Shown: positions 8,329 to 18,255, counted from the first letter of the stretch. The stretch: DNA of 64,000 nucleotides from Flavobacterium sp. ENC (GCF_020991415.1 NZ_JAJMOY010000010.1:62001-126000), one strand, 5' to 3'. Numbers and translations: made by a program. Notes: generated from the letters alone by a model not told the origin.

Positions 8329-9171
8329 TTAAATAAATATTTCCGAATAATAATCACCATCCTTTTTTGTTATTGATTTTACCGATGGATTAGGATAGTG
8401 AGTGTCTGCTAATTGAGCGGGAATTAAGTCTGTAACCGGATCAATTTCAACAAAACCCGAATAGGTCAGTGGCTTTGCCGTTTTGGTTTTAATTTCGGTT
8501 GCCGCTTTCCTGTCGATGTATTTCCACAGCGTTTTCCGGTTATCAAAATGAATCTTAAAATTGGGACTCAGCATTTTGCCCGCGCTGGTTACAATATTCT
8601 TAGCAGCGTTATCGGCTTTCATGTTCAGTGACAGCAGTCCGAAGACACCACGGCTTTCTGCCGTATGGAGCTCGGATAAGAAATGTTCAGTTGTTTCTTC
8701 TGATACTAAAAAATCATTTGAAATCAGGATATTCTCATTGAATTTCGGAAGGTATTGAAACGTTACCGGTTCAGTGGAAGGCTTTACGTTACTGAATAAA
8801 AACATTTGGTTCAGTACAAATTCCAGATCGGTGTAATGTTCAAACTGAAAGTCCTTTATCGCGATTATAAAATCCAGTTTCAAATCGGGAGGAACACTGA
8901 TGTAGGGATCGGTTTCATCGTTTTCTTTTACTTTAATATAGAGCCTGAATCCCGTTTTGGTAGGCTTAAATGCCATTTTGTAGTTTCGTATCCGGGTGCT
9001 CGTTTCTACCGTTGGGGTTATGATGGCAAAGGAATCGTAATTGAATTTTTGCAGCATCTTTTGCTTATCTGCTGTCGACATGCCCGCATAAGCAGCCTCA
9101 CCACTGTTCAGGAAATAATTGTGCAAAAATGTTACTTCAAATAACAATCCGTATGTAAGATTAAAACTCAT
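8329..9171 (-). CDS. eCIS-associated protein of unknown function
   Basis: The 280-residue protein lacks a signal peptide or membrane segment and opens MSFNLTYGLLFEVTFLHNYF. Mixed strand-rich sequence follows (TPTVETSTRIRNYKMAFKPT, LKLDFIIAIKDFQFEHYTDL). Its start overlaps the stop of the cap gene (ATGA) and it precedes the sheath by 18 bp, so it is very likely part of the particle operon. I do not recognise a named family. A role at the cap or collar end, or in assembly, is inferred only from its place between the cap and sheath genes. Confidence 0.65.
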   Translation of the reverse strand: MSFNLTYGLLFEVTFLHNYFLNSGEAAYAGMSTADKQKMLQKFNYDSFAIITPTVETSTRIRNYKMAFKPTKTGFRLYIKVKENDETDPYISVPPDLKLDFIIAIKDFQFEHYTDLEFVLNQMFLFSNVKPSTEPVTFQYLPKFNENILISNDFLVSEETTEHFLSELHTAESRGVFGLLSLNMKADNAAKNIVTSAGKMLSPNFKIHFDNRKTLWKYIDRKAATEIKTKTAKPLTYSGFVEIDPVTDLIPAQLADTHYPNPSVKSITKKDGDYYSEIFI

Positions 9172-9770
9172 GACTGCTCTTTTGTTTTGGTTATACCTTT
9201 GACTTTGCTGATCAGTTGTCCTTCGCCCTGAGGGATATTGCGTTCGATTTGTATCATGCTTACTTTGTACAAAGCCGACGGAAATTGTTTGCCGCCTAAC
9301 GTTCCCCAGATATAATTCAGCTCTTCAAAAGTGGGCGTATAGAGCTCCACCGAAAATCTGAAGTTGTCAATATTGGTCATGGCCACATTATTTCGGTTGT
9401 AAATAGTATTGGCCTGAGTAAAAAGCTTTTTGCCCTGAAAAAAGGCTATGATTTTGGAAATATCATTAAGCGAATTGATGTATTTATTTCTGTTGGCACT
9501 AAAAAGCAAATACAGGTTTAGATTAATGACACTGTTTTTATAAATGGTTTTGGAGTTTTCAACTGTATGATTCGGAAAGTTCTTTAAAGTACCTTCCTCA
9601 TCCAGATTGATTAAAGTCAGCGCTACTTTATCTTCTAAATTGGCAGAGACGATTTCGTTTTGGGATTCCAGTAAAGCAATATTTTCGGCCACAACGGTTT
9701 TATCCAGTCCGATTTCGTCGAGATAGTTGTTTACTTGTTCCGTAATTATCTGAATAACTTCAAAAATCAT
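9168..9770 (-). CDS. DUF4255 / Pvc16-type tail cap protein
   Basis: From the ATG at 9770 the product is 200 residues: MIFEVIQIITEQVNNYLDEI, then an ALTLINLDEEGTLKN segment, YLLFSANRNKYINSLNDISK and a C-terminal YKVSMIQIER strand. This is the DUF4255/Pvc16_N pattern of the protein that terminates the tube-sheath at the distal end (Afp16-like). An upstream ATG at 9812 is in frame, but the added MINNTIKCIKTCHK does not look like the family N-terminus. It is the first gene of the leftward operon. No clear TAnnTTTG box was seen just upstream. Confidence 0.82.
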   Translation of the reverse strand: MIFEVIQIITEQVNNYLDEIGLDKTVVAENIALLESQNEIVSANLEDKVALTLINLDEEGTLKNFPNHTVENSKTIYKNSVINLNLYLLFSANRNKYINSLNDISKIIAFFQGKKLFTQANTIYNRNNVAMTNIDNFRFSVELYTPTFEELNYIWGTLGGKQFPSALYKVSMIQIERNIPQGEGQLISKVKGITKTKEQS

Positions 9771-10533
9771 CTTATGACAGGTTTTAATACATTTAATAGT
9801 ATTGTTAATCAAGCAGGTATTTTTGTTTTTAAAAACGACATCCTGTTTATGACAGCATCATTTGAATCTGCTGACGGATGCGATCTAAGGCTTAGATTTT
9901 AAAATAAAGAAGTGGGGGGCTTCCGGCGTGCTTTCAATTGGTACTATATCGAGTGCTAATTGAATTGTCGAAGTTATACAAACGAGCAGGTATTATAAAA
10001 GGGGAAAAACACCCTTTTTTTTAAGGTTAAAATACTGATTATTAAATAGTTGTTGTGGCTCTGCATTTTGTTTTATTTTGAGGAATAGAGGAACCTGAGC
10101 AGTTGTAAAGACTATTAAAACGGTAATAAATAGTTTTGTTTTTGATTTGAAATTATTGCATTCACCTGAATGTAAAGGTTCTAAAAACAATGAATTACAT
10201 ACAATAACTCCACGGATTTGTCATTCCGGGGCACGAGGAATCACATGCGCAAATCACGTACTGTTGGCGAATACCGTAATGCGATTTACTTCGTCTGTTC
10301 GCTATCGCTCGAGTCTCCTCTGTAGAAATGACAAGTCATACCCTGAATCTCTTCAAAAAAATCAAGGCAATGTTTGCTTTAATTGGCTTCTACCCATTTT
10401 TAATACACCATTTGTTCAAAAATACCCAGTTTCCGGTAGCCTGAAAAAATCACGGAAAGTGGGTATTGCGTCATTTTTATTTTTAAGCTTATTTCGTACA
10501 GTTAAATACTTTTTTTAAAAATAAATCTTATAT
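9771..10533. other. Intergenic region between the eCIS operon and the RHS toxin island
   Basis: This is the divergent spacer that should contain start signals for both the leftward eCIS operon and the rightward toxin operon. I found no convincing promoter box. Reading frames here (9993-10190, 10147-10518) lack family features and cross a palindromic repeat at about 10217-10335, so I do not call genes. Confidence 0.6.
10217..10335. repeat. Imperfect palindromic intergenic repeat
   Basis: The left end reads TTTGTCATTCC...GAGGAATC and the right end GAGTCTCCTC...AGAAATGACAAG. The ends are imperfect reverse complements and flank about 70 bp containing CGTCTGTTCGCTATCGCTCG. It resembles dispersed flavobacterial repeats but differs in sequence from the array at 1442-1930. 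Confidence 0.65.
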
Positions 10534-10989
10534 ATGAAAAAAGAATTACTACTTCTGGTATTCCTCGTTTGCTTACTCTCTCATGCACAAACCCCTAAAA
10601 TTGTATTCGAATATGATGCTGCCGGCAATCAGACAAAAAGGTATTTGTGTTTGCAATGTTCGTCGGCAACGGGCAAAAGCGATCAGACAAAAGAAGCCGT
10701 GGCTTTGGTGGAGGAAAAGATAGTACCCTTTTCATCGGAAGAGGCTGTTTCTTATTATCCGAATCCCGTCAAAGAAACATTGTACCTGACATGGAAACAG
10801 CAGGACCATAATGCGGTGAACTCTGTTCAGGTTTTTTCTTTTTTAGGACAGGTTTTAGGAACCTATTCCGTCGGCTCAGGTGTCCATGAACTGAATATCC
10901 CTTTTCAAAATTACTCCGGAGGAATCTATATCGTAGCGCTTTACTACAGCAATGGTTCTCAAAAATCAATTAAAATTATCAAACAATAA
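10534..10989 (+). CDS. Small secreted protein with T9SS type A sorting domain
   Basis: The 151-residue protein has a signal peptide (KKELLLLVFLVCLLSHAQ), then one YD-like motif (FEYDAAGNQTKR) and a CLQC pair. It ends in a classic T9SS C-terminal domain from about residue 72: YYPNPVKETLYL, VQVFSFLGQVLG, GGIYIVALYY, then the basic end KSIKIIKQ. Such domains direct proteins across the outer membrane by type IX secretion. It ends four bases before the large RHS toxin start, so the two are cotranscribed. The toxin has no sorting domain, so this protein could be its export or anchoring partner; that role is inference. Confidence 0.85.
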   Translation: MKKELLLLVFLVCLLSHAQTPKIVFEYDAAGNQTKRYLCLQCSSATGKSDQTKEAVALVEEKIVPFSSEEAVSYYPNPVKETLYLTWKQQDHNAVNSVQVFSFLGQVLGTYSVGSGVHELNIPFQNYSGGIYIVALYYSNGSQKSIKIIKQ

Positions 10990-10993
10990 CGAT

Positions 10994-13900
10994 ATGAAAA
11001 GTTTTTACTTTGTTCTTTCTTTTTTATTAGGTTTATTCGTCAATGCCCAGACAACATCAACCGGTTCGTCAGCAGAAGTGGGTGTAACCGAAGGAGAATT
11101 GTCTGTTTCACTTAGCGGTGCGGCAAATTATAAAATTCCGATTACGGTACCACCCGGAATTAACGGAGTGATACCCCAAATCAATTTATTGTACAATAGC
11201 CAGTCCGGAAACGGAGCGGCAGGCTACGGCTGGAATATAGGTGGTATTTCAACCATTACCCGCATTCCGTCAACCCGGTTTCACAATGGCAATGCAGGTA
11301 CCATTACGTATACTATTTCTGATAATTATGCCCTGGACGGTCAGCGTTTACTGGTAAAAAACGGGCAACAGTCACTTTACGGCCGAAACGGTACCGTATA
11401 TGAAACCGAAAATTACTCTAATGTAAAAGTTACCTCCTATGGTGCCATATCGTCTAACCGTGATATCGGTCCGGAATTTTTTGTGGCAGAGTATCCCGAT
11501 GGTTCCAAAGCGTATTATGGATACGTAAGAGGAAACAGCTCTAATTCCCAGGGTCCCATTCATTATGCGATTACCTATTGGGAAAATGCCCAGGGGCTGA
11601 GGATCAGTTATTCCTATTTTCCGCATACTAACAATACTCTGAATATTGCCTCAATTAAATATGGTGCGAGAAATGAGGGTACGGCGCCAAATGAAATAAT
11701 TTTCACCTATACCAATAAATTCAAGCGGGACATTCAGTTAATTGCCGGACAGCAGGTACGTGATGATTTGTTGTTAACCGGCATCACGACGAAAAGTTCA
11801 GGAGTTGGTTTTCGCAATTATACACTGAGCTACGATCGTTCCTCGCTTGGGTATGAAAGATTAACAGCCCTTACGGAAAAAACAGGAGATAATTCTAAAA
11901 GCCTCAACCCAACCGTTTTTACCTATGCGGAAAATCAGACGGCCTATGTACCGTCAATGGAACTGACCCGTACCGGTTTGAATAAATTTACAACAGAAGG
12001 TATTACGCAAACCCTGTCGGGTGATTTTGACGGCGACGGTGAAAATGAGTTGTTACTTAGGAAAAACGGCATTACTCTGGGTGAAATAGCAGATGATTAC
12101 TCCGTTCAGGAGGTTTCGAGTACCGGTTTATTGTCATTAGGTCTTCCGGCGGGCGAGTTTCCGGCAGGAATTATAAATGTGTTGGACAAGGACTTAAAAA
12201 TCCCTAAAGACCAAAGATTTTATTCTTATAATGTGAGTAACGGTGAAACCGATTACAGGTATAAGATTTTTAATTATAACCCTGATTCAAAAAAAGTGGT
12301 ATTGGATTATGAAAGAACATTCCATTCCAATGCAACAGTAGCGCTGAGAGGAGAGAATCAAAATACCGGCGGGCTATTTACGGGTGATTTTGACGGAGAT
12401 AATTTAACGGATGTGATTCGCGTGCATAATGAAGTGAACGGTATCAGTCAGGTTGAATTTTTTAATTTTGACAGGAGAGTCACTTCAAATTTGGTAACCA
12501 GCATCGGATCGCTGCCAACCGGAGTTAAAACGTTTAATCTGGTTCCCAACGTTTCTAACGGATTGGCCGTCATTACCGGTTCCTCCATACTTCAAAAAGG
12601 CGATATTAACGGCGATGGAAAAATGGACCTGATTCTTTTCAGGGGTGCTCCGTACAATGATATTAAAGGCTATACCCTGATAGCGGGTAAATTAACAGAA
12701 ATTATCAGCTGGAAACAGGACTTGCCCGGCGATGTTGGCAGCACTTTCTTTCAGCAACACACAGCCGGTATCAATACGACCATAGCAGGGACAGGCGTTC
12801 AACGCTTTCCTATTGTAATCGGGGATTATAATGGGGATGGCAAAAGCGATATTTTATTGGTGGCGCTTAAGAAAGTATTAATTGCTACGGCAGGAATGTA
12901 TTTTATAGAGGAATTTTTGCCCGCATCTTTTCCTGCGCTGGTCTATCCGTATACGGTAAGTTTCATGTCCGTGGATTCCAATAACGACGGCAAATCGGAT
13001 ATCGTTCGGTTAGAGCCCAAAAGAACGGAATATAAAGAAAAATATACTGCTCAGGAAATGTACCAGTCAGGAGGTAAGTGGTATGTGCGTAATGTACAAA
13101 CCTACAGGTACAATTACGATTATGGAATTAAAATCGACTCGTATCACAGACCCGGAGTTAACGCGGCTTCGTGGAATTCTTTTGGTTTTGACAAGATGCT
13201 GCAAACCTATCACAACGATACGGACGCGTCAAATGATAATGCATTCAATTTTATGCTGCTGGCTGATGTAAAGAAAAAAAATCCTTTAAAAACAGAATTG
13301 GCTCTGATTGGCGCCCCTGAGAATACAGGAAGTGGTAGAATTTCGGTTTTTTCCTGTACGAATTATGTTTCCGATCAGCATTTATTAAGTAGTATTACTT
13401 TGGGCAATGGGGTAAAGGAAAACCTGACCTACAGTGCCTTAAAAAACGGGAATGGCGTTTATGAAGCGGGCAGCCCACAGCTTTATCCGAACCTGAGTAT
13501 TCAGTACAGCCCGGAATTTAAGGTCGTATCGCAAATTGATTATCCCAATAACGGGCCATCAAAAAAGGAATTTAAGTATTATGGAGCGATGCTAAATGTG
13601 GAAGGTTTAGGTTTTTTAGGTTTTCAGGCGACCATGAGAACCAATAGATATGATCATTTTGACACTGCAATAATTTCAACTGTTTCCAAAAATAATTTTC
13701 TTTTAAGAGGGGCAAATGTTGAAAATTACAGCGTGGAAGGCATGGTATTGCCTTCTGCTGAAACGCCGGCATCTTTTATATCACAATCTAAATTTAGGTA
13801 TAACAGACCGGAAGAAGCCTTACAGCCTAATAAAGTTTTTAAACTTGTAAATATAGCAACAGCTGACTTTGATGGCCTGGCCGGGACCCGAACGGAAACC

Positions 13901-16900
13901 GCAACAGAATATGATGCCTCGAATAACCCGCTAAAAATAACAAGTATAGTAAAAGACGAAGCATTGGCCGTAGTACAAAAAACAGTAACGGATATCGCGT
14001 ATCAGGATCCTGTTGCAGGACCTTATCTTGTGGGCAGACCCAAAAGTAAAATAAAAACAATTTTTTACAACGGCGATGTGGCAACAAGCGAAGAAGTATA
14101 TAGCTATAATGCCCAGCAATTACTTTCTCAGGTTAAAAAAAGGGCTGATGCTACTACCAGCTACATTACAGAAGATAACAGCTATGATTTATATGGAAAT
14201 ATCATTTCGAAAAAAATTACGGCAGGACCAAATTCCAGGACGGCAAGCTGGGCCTATGACACTTCGGGCAGATTTCTGACAGCAAAAACAGATATTGAGT
14301 CTTTACGAACCACCTTTTTATACTATCCAAATGGCACGCTGCACATAGAGACCAATCCGTACGGACAAACGGCAGCATATGAGTATGACGCCTGGTTCCG
14401 AAAAACAAAAGCAACAAACTATCTGGGTAAGACCATCACCTATGTCTATTCAGCTCTTATGGGCAGCACTATCATTACGGCAACCGCAGAGGATGGCAGT
14501 GCCACAATGGAAACCTTTGATGGTTGGGGCAGAAAAGTAAGAGAAGGCAGTAAAAATATAGCGGGAAATTTCTCTTTCGTATATTATCTGTATGACATTT
14601 ACGATCGAAAGTATAAAGTAAGCGAACCCTATTTCGGAAATGTTCCACGCCAATGGAACGAAACTAAATATGATAGTTACGGTAGGGTTACCGAAAACAT
14701 TTCGTTCACCGGAAAGACCACCAAAATTACTTATTCCGGTTTGCGTACCACGGTAAATGACGGCACAAAGTCAAAAACGACAGTTAAGGATGCCATCGGA
14801 AATGTAGTTGCTGTAACTGATACTCCGGGAGGTACAATTAAATATAGTTATTACGCAAACGGTAATCTGAAAGAAACCGATTATGACGGGATAAAAACAA
14901 GTATACTTCAGGATAAATGGGGCAGGAAAATACAGCTTGACGACCCTTCTGCAGGGATCATTAAATATACTTACAATGACTTTGATGAACTTATTAAAGA
15001 GGAGAATAACAACGGAATTACCAATTATAAATTAAATGCCTTCGGAAAGCCGGAAGAGAAAACAATTGCAGGGCCAAAAACAAATTCCAGGACGACTTAT
15101 GCCTATAATCCGGCCACAAAACTATTAACGGGCAGTACCTTTACGGACTTTAAAAACGGAAGTACCACTATAAGTAATTCGTATCTGTATGACAATTGGC
15201 AAAGAGTCAACAAGGTGATTGAAACGACTCCCTATGCCACCTTTACTAAAATTTTCGGCTACGATGCTTTTGGAAGGGTAAATACGGAAACCTATACTGC
15301 GGCAACAACTACAGGTAAAACAAGTACCAAAACGATTACAAAAACCTATAAAAACGGCAGCCCCTACCAAATCATGGATAATGCAACCGTCTTATGGCAA
15401 ACGGACAATGTCAGTCCAAACGGATCGCTGCTTTCCTGTACCTATGGCAATAGCATACAAGTAACTAACTCTTATACTAATATTGGCTATATAAACAGTA
15501 AAGATTTTAGTTTAGGAACAACAAGCATACTAAAACATGAAACCTCTTTTGATGCTCAAACTGGAAATTTGAAAAATAGAAAAAACAGCCTTTTTAATTT
15601 CCCTGAAGACTTTGACTATGATTCGTTAGACCGGCTTACGACTACCAGTACCACCGGACAGTTTTTAAACAGTACCTTTAGTACCACCAGTACAGAAGGA
15701 TATCAAACCGAAAAAGGAAAATTAAGTGTGTCCGGTGGCAGTCTTGTTGCGGAGATCTCGGACAGTGGTGTTGCCGTGAAAAAAACATTACTTACAGGTA
15801 AAGCTATAGGGGATGAAATAACGCTGAGTTTTGATTTAAGAAAATTTGTGGGTTCAGATCTTTTTATTGCTTACATACAGGAACAAGATCCGGTAACGCT
15901 GGAAAAAGTTAAAATTTTTAAAGCGACACTAACGTCATCGAAAACCATCACTATAAATCACACCGTCACTAAATACAGTGATTTAACGTTACTAATAGAG
16001 AAAACGAGTTCTCCTTTATACAATGTTATTCAGATTGATAATGTGATTGGGCTGCAAAAAAGCACGATTGCCCAGGGATATGATGACAAAGGCAGAATTA
16101 CGTCAAATGAACAGGGCGTTTACACGTATCCGACCAGCGGAAAAGTATATCAGCACTCGTCTGTTGACCTTACGGCAAAAGCCTTACCTTATTATCAGAG
16201 CAAACCAGCTCAGATCATTACGTATACTTCTTTTAATAGTCCCGAGCAAATAGAAGAAACGGGTCTTGAGAAAGTAAGTTTTAATTACAATGATCATAAT
16301 GACCGAAGTACGATGTTTTACGGCGGAGTGCAGGATAAGCTTTTACGACCTTACCGAAAACACTATTCTGCTGACGGTACCATGGAAATTAAGGAAAATA
16401 AAACAACAGGAGCAGTTGAATTTACCACATATATCGGTGGTGATGGGTATACAGCACCTGTAGTATTCAGGAGCGACGGCGGAAGCAATCAAAATTATTT
16501 ATATTTACACCGGGATTATCAGGGTTCGATAGTGGCCATTACCAATCAGGCGGGATCAGTGGTTGAAAAGCGATTATTTGATGCATGGGGTGGTGTACAA
16601 AAGGTACAGGACGGAGCGGGTATCCCGCTATCAGGTTTAACGGTTTTAGACAGGGGATACACCGGTCATGAACATTTACAAAGCGTGGGTCTCATCAACA
16701 TGAATGGCCGTATTTACGATCCTAATCTGCATCGTTTTTTACAGCCGGACAACAATATTCAGGATCCGTTTAATACGCAGAATTATAATCGTTACGGCTA
16801 TGTTTTAAATAATCCTTTAAAATATACAGACCGAAGCGGTGAATTTATAAACGTATTTTTCGGTTACCTTTTATCAGGATATATAATGGGTGCCTATGCC

Positions 16901-17671
16901 AGTGGAGGCGAGCTGAACCCTGCCAAATGGAATTCTTCGGCTTTTATTACTATTGGCGCAGCAGGGGCATCGGCGGGAGCTTCAGCAGTGGCGACAAATC
17001 TGACCAATAATTATTTGGATAATTATAATAAACCTCCGGTGTTGGGATTTAGTGCAATAGGATCGGGGAATGATATGCATTCCTATGTAGGTAGTAATAG
17101 TAGTGTAGGAGCACCAGTAAGTGATAATAACTCAAATGCGGTAGACTGGTACGGACCAGTTGGTAAAGTAAATTGGGCTTTTGGGACTGCTTCTGCAATG
17201 GGAATCGTTAAAGGAAGTCTAAACTCAGAGCGCATGTATGCTGAAGGTATCAGAAGAGGGCTTTCAGGAAATTATCCGTTAACAGGCAGAAACCTTAGTT
17301 TGTTTAGAGAGGCTCCAATGACGAAAGCTACAATTCCAATATCTAAAGTGGGCCAATGGGCAAAAGTAGCTGGTGAGGGATTCTTTTATACAGGACTTAT
17401 TATTGATGTTGTTGGTGTAAGTATTTATATGAAGAATCCAAATTCTCCAAATGCTGTTCATCCGGCAAAATTTGTACTAAACACTTATATGGGGGCTATG
17501 GCGACTTATGGAAGTACTTTGATGGCTATCCCTTCAACACTTTATTTTGGCATAGATGCTTTTTATCCTAAAAGCTGGATAGGATTAGGAGAAGATCAAG
17601 AAAGCTTATATCGAGATAACCGAGCTATAAATCCAAATTATCAAGCATTTCCAGGTGCAATGAAACTATAA
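10994..17671 (+). CDS. SpvB/FG-GAP/RHS polymorphic toxin
   Basis: The frame is open from 10952, but the signal peptide MKSFYFVLSFLLGLFVNAQ sets the start at 10994, giving 2225 residues. Domain order: an SpvB-like N-terminus (SLSGAANYKIPITVPPGING); five FG-GAP/VCBS-type Asp-rich loops at about 342, 462, 535, 610 and 658 (GDFDGDGENELLL, GDINGDGKMDLILF, GDYNGDGKSDILLV); long YD repeats; and the RHS core at about 1837-1950 (YLHRDYQGSIVAI to LNNPLKYTDRSGE). A variable C-terminus of about 275 residues follows, with several hydrophobic Gly/Ala-rich stretches and the tail INPNYQAFPGAMKL. This architecture makes a shell enclosing a toxin tip, as in Tc/RHS toxins. The toxin activity is unknown. Its hydrophobic character and membrane immunity partner suggest a membrane-active toxin. 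Confidence 0.9.
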   Translation: MKSFYFVLSFLLGLFVNAQTTSTGSSAEVGVTEGELSVSLSGAANYKIPITVPPGINGVIPQINLLYNSQSGNGAAGYGWNIGGISTITRIPSTRFHNGNAGTITYTISDNYALDGQRLLVKNGQQSLYGRNGTVYETENYSNVKVTSYGAISSNRDIGPEFFVAEYPDGSKAYYGYVRGNSSNSQGPIHYAITYWENAQGLRISYSYFPHTNNTLNIASIKYGARNEGTAPNEIIFTYTNKFKRDIQLIAGQQVRDDLLLTGITTKSSGVGFRNYTLSYDRSSLGYERLTALTEKTGDNSKSLNPTVFTYAENQTAYVPSMELTRTGLNKFTTEGITQTLSGDFDGDGENELLLRKNGITLGEIADDYSVQEVSSTGLLSLGLPAGEFPAGIINVLDKDLKIPKDQRFYSYNVSNGETDYRYKIFNYNPDSKKVVLDYERTFHSNATVALRGENQNTGGLFTGDFDGDNLTDVIRVHNEVNGISQVEFFNFDRRVTSNLVTSIGSLPTGVKTFNLVPNVSNGLAVITGSSILQKGDINGDGKMDLILFRGAPYNDIKGYTLIAGKLTEIISWKQDLPGDVGSTFFQQHTAGINTTIAGTGVQRFPIVIGDYNGDGKSDILLVALKKVLIATAGMYFIEEFLPASFPALVYPYTVSFMSVDSNNDGKSDIVRLEPKRTEYKEKYTAQEMYQSGGKWYVRNVQTYRYNYDYGIKIDSYHRPGVNAASWNSFGFDKMLQTYHNDTDASNDNAFNFMLLADVKKKNPLKTELALIGAPENTGSGRISVFSCTNYVSDQHLLSSITLGNGVKENLTYSALKNGNGVYEAGSPQLYPNLSIQYSPEFKVVSQIDYPNNGPSKKEFKYYGAMLNVEGLGFLGFQATMRTNRYDHFDTAIISTVSKNNFLLRGANVENYSVEGMVLPSAETPASFISQSKFRYNRPEEALQPNKVFKLVNIATADFDGLAGTRTETATEYDASNNPLKITSIVKDEALAVVQKTVTDIAYQDPVAGPYLVGRPKSKIKTIFYNGDVATSEEVYSYNAQQLLSQVKKRADATTSYITEDNSYDLYGNIISKKITAGPNSRTASWAYDTSGRFLTAKTDIESLRTTFLYYPNGTLHIETNPYGQTAAYEYDAWFRKTKATNYLGKTITYVYSALMGSTIITATAEDGSATMETFDGWGRKVREGSKNIAGNFSFVYYLYDIYDRKYKVSEPYFGNVPRQWNETKYDSYGRVTENISFTGKTTKITYSGLRTTVNDGTKSKTTVKDAIGNVVAVTDTPGGTIKYSYYANGNLKETDYDGIKTSILQDKWGRKIQLDDPSAGIIKYTYNDFDELIKEENNNGITNYKLNAFGKPEEKTIAGPKTNSRTTYAYNPATKLLTGSTFTDFKNGSTTISNSYLYDNWQRVNKVIETTPYATFTKIFGYDAFGRVNTETYTAATTTGKTSTKTITKTYKNGSPYQIMDNATVLWQTDNVSPNGSLLSCTYGNSIQVTNSYTNIGYINSKDFSLGTTSILKHETSFDAQTGNLKNRKNSLFNFPEDFDYDSLDRLTTTSTTGQFLNSTFSTTSTEGYQTEKGKLSVSGGSLVAEISDSGVAVKKTLLTGKAIGDEITLSFDLRKFVGSDLFIAYIQEQDPVTLEKVKIFKATLTSSKTITINHTVTKYSDLTLLIEKTSSPLYNVIQIDNVIGLQKSTIAQGYDDKGRITSNEQGVYTYPTSGKVYQHSSVDLTAKALPYYQSKPAQIITYTSFNSPEQIEETGLEKVSFNYNDHNDRSTMFYGGVQDKLLRPYRKHYSADGTMEIKENKTTGAVEFTTYIGGDGYTAPVVFRSDGGSNQNYLYLHRDYQGSIVAITNQAGSVVEKRLFDAWGGVQKVQDGAGIPLSGLTVLDRGYTGHEHLQSVGLINMNGRIYDPNLHRFLQPDNNIQDPFNTQNYNRYGYVLNNPLKYTDRSGEFINVFFGYLLSGYIMGAYASGGELNPAKWNSSAFITIGAAGASAGASAVATNLTNNYLDNYNKPPVLGFSAIGSGNDMHSYVGSNSSVGAPVSDNNSNAVDWYGPVGKVNWAFGTASAMGIVKGSLNSERMYAEGIRRGLSGNYPLTGRNLSLFREAPMTKATIPISKVGQWAKVAGEGFFYTGLIIDVVGVSIYMKNPNSPNAVHPAKFVLNTYMGAMATYGSTLMAIPSTLYFGIDAFYPKSWIGLGEDQESLYRDNRAINPNYQAFPGAMKL

Positions 17672-17676
17672 ATATT

Positions 17677-18105
17677 ATGAAATTTATCAAAAAAAGTTAT
17701 TATTATTTTTTCTATAAAATTTATCGTTCTATAGAATATACCTCAAAATTGACAGGAGGGGAATTTCTTACAATAAATAAAGCGAGTCTTGTTATGCTTG
17801 CTTTAGAAGCATGGGGACTATTTTCGTTGGCTAATTATTATACAGTTTACAAAAAGATATCTACAGAACTAAATATTTCAATGCCTATTATTTACATACC
17901 AGCTGTAATAGTATTTGCTTTTAATTATTTCACAATACATTATAAAGATAGCTGGAAGCAATATAATAGCGAATTTGCAAATTATTCCAAGAAAAAGAAT
18001 CGAATTGGCGGTTGGATTGTATTTGGTATAATTTTGCTTATCATCAGTAATTTGATTTTTTCATTTTATTTAATGAGTCAGATAGATTGGAGCCAATATC
18101 GTTAA
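17677..18105 (+). CDS. Membrane protein, candidate immunity to the upstream RHS toxin
   Basis: The 142-residue product has a basic-aromatic N-terminus (MKFIKKSYYYFFYKIYRSIE) and three likely membrane helices: about 37-55 (SLVMLALEAWGLFSLANYY), 70-87 (PIIYIPAVIVFAFNYF) and 111-133 (GGWIVFGIILLIISNLIFSF). It starts 5 bp after the toxin stop, the standard position for immunity genes. Inner-membrane immunity proteins are typical for pore-forming toxins, which fits the hydrophobic toxin tip. A truncated copy of its first 25 codons recurs at 18261. Function is inferred from position and topology. Confidence 0.75.
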   Translation: MKFIKKSYYYFFYKIYRSIEYTSKLTGGEFLTINKASLVMLALEAWGLFSLANYYTVYKKISTELNISMPIIYIPAVIVFAFNYFTIHYKDSWKQYNSEFANYSKKKNRIGGWIVFGIILLIISNLIFSFYLMSQIDWSQYR

Positions 18106-18117
18106 GATTGTACAAAC

Positions 18118-18255
18118 CAGACTCGATCGCTCGGATATCCAGACGGATATCCGGGAGGCTGGGTAGGATTGGCAATAGATTAGCAAAGTTTATATAGGTA
18201 AAACAGAGGTATAAACCCAAGTTACCAAGCCTTTCCTGGCGCAATGAAATTTTAA
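18118..18255 (+). pseudogene. Remnant of an RHS toxin C-terminal tail (copy 2)
   Basis: Out-of-frame fragments translate to GYPGGWVGLAID and RGINPSYQAFPGAMKF followed by TAA. They match YPKSWIGLG and RAINPNYQAFPGAMKL at the end of the intact toxin. The fragment retains only the last part of a displaced toxin tip, placed just before a truncated immunity gene in the same arrangement as the intact pair. Confidence 0.8.

Noticed and set aside
10147..10518. 123-codon plus-strand ORF upstream of the T9SS gene
   Set aside because: It crosses a palindromic repeat and shows no domain, signal peptide or plausible amino-acid composition.
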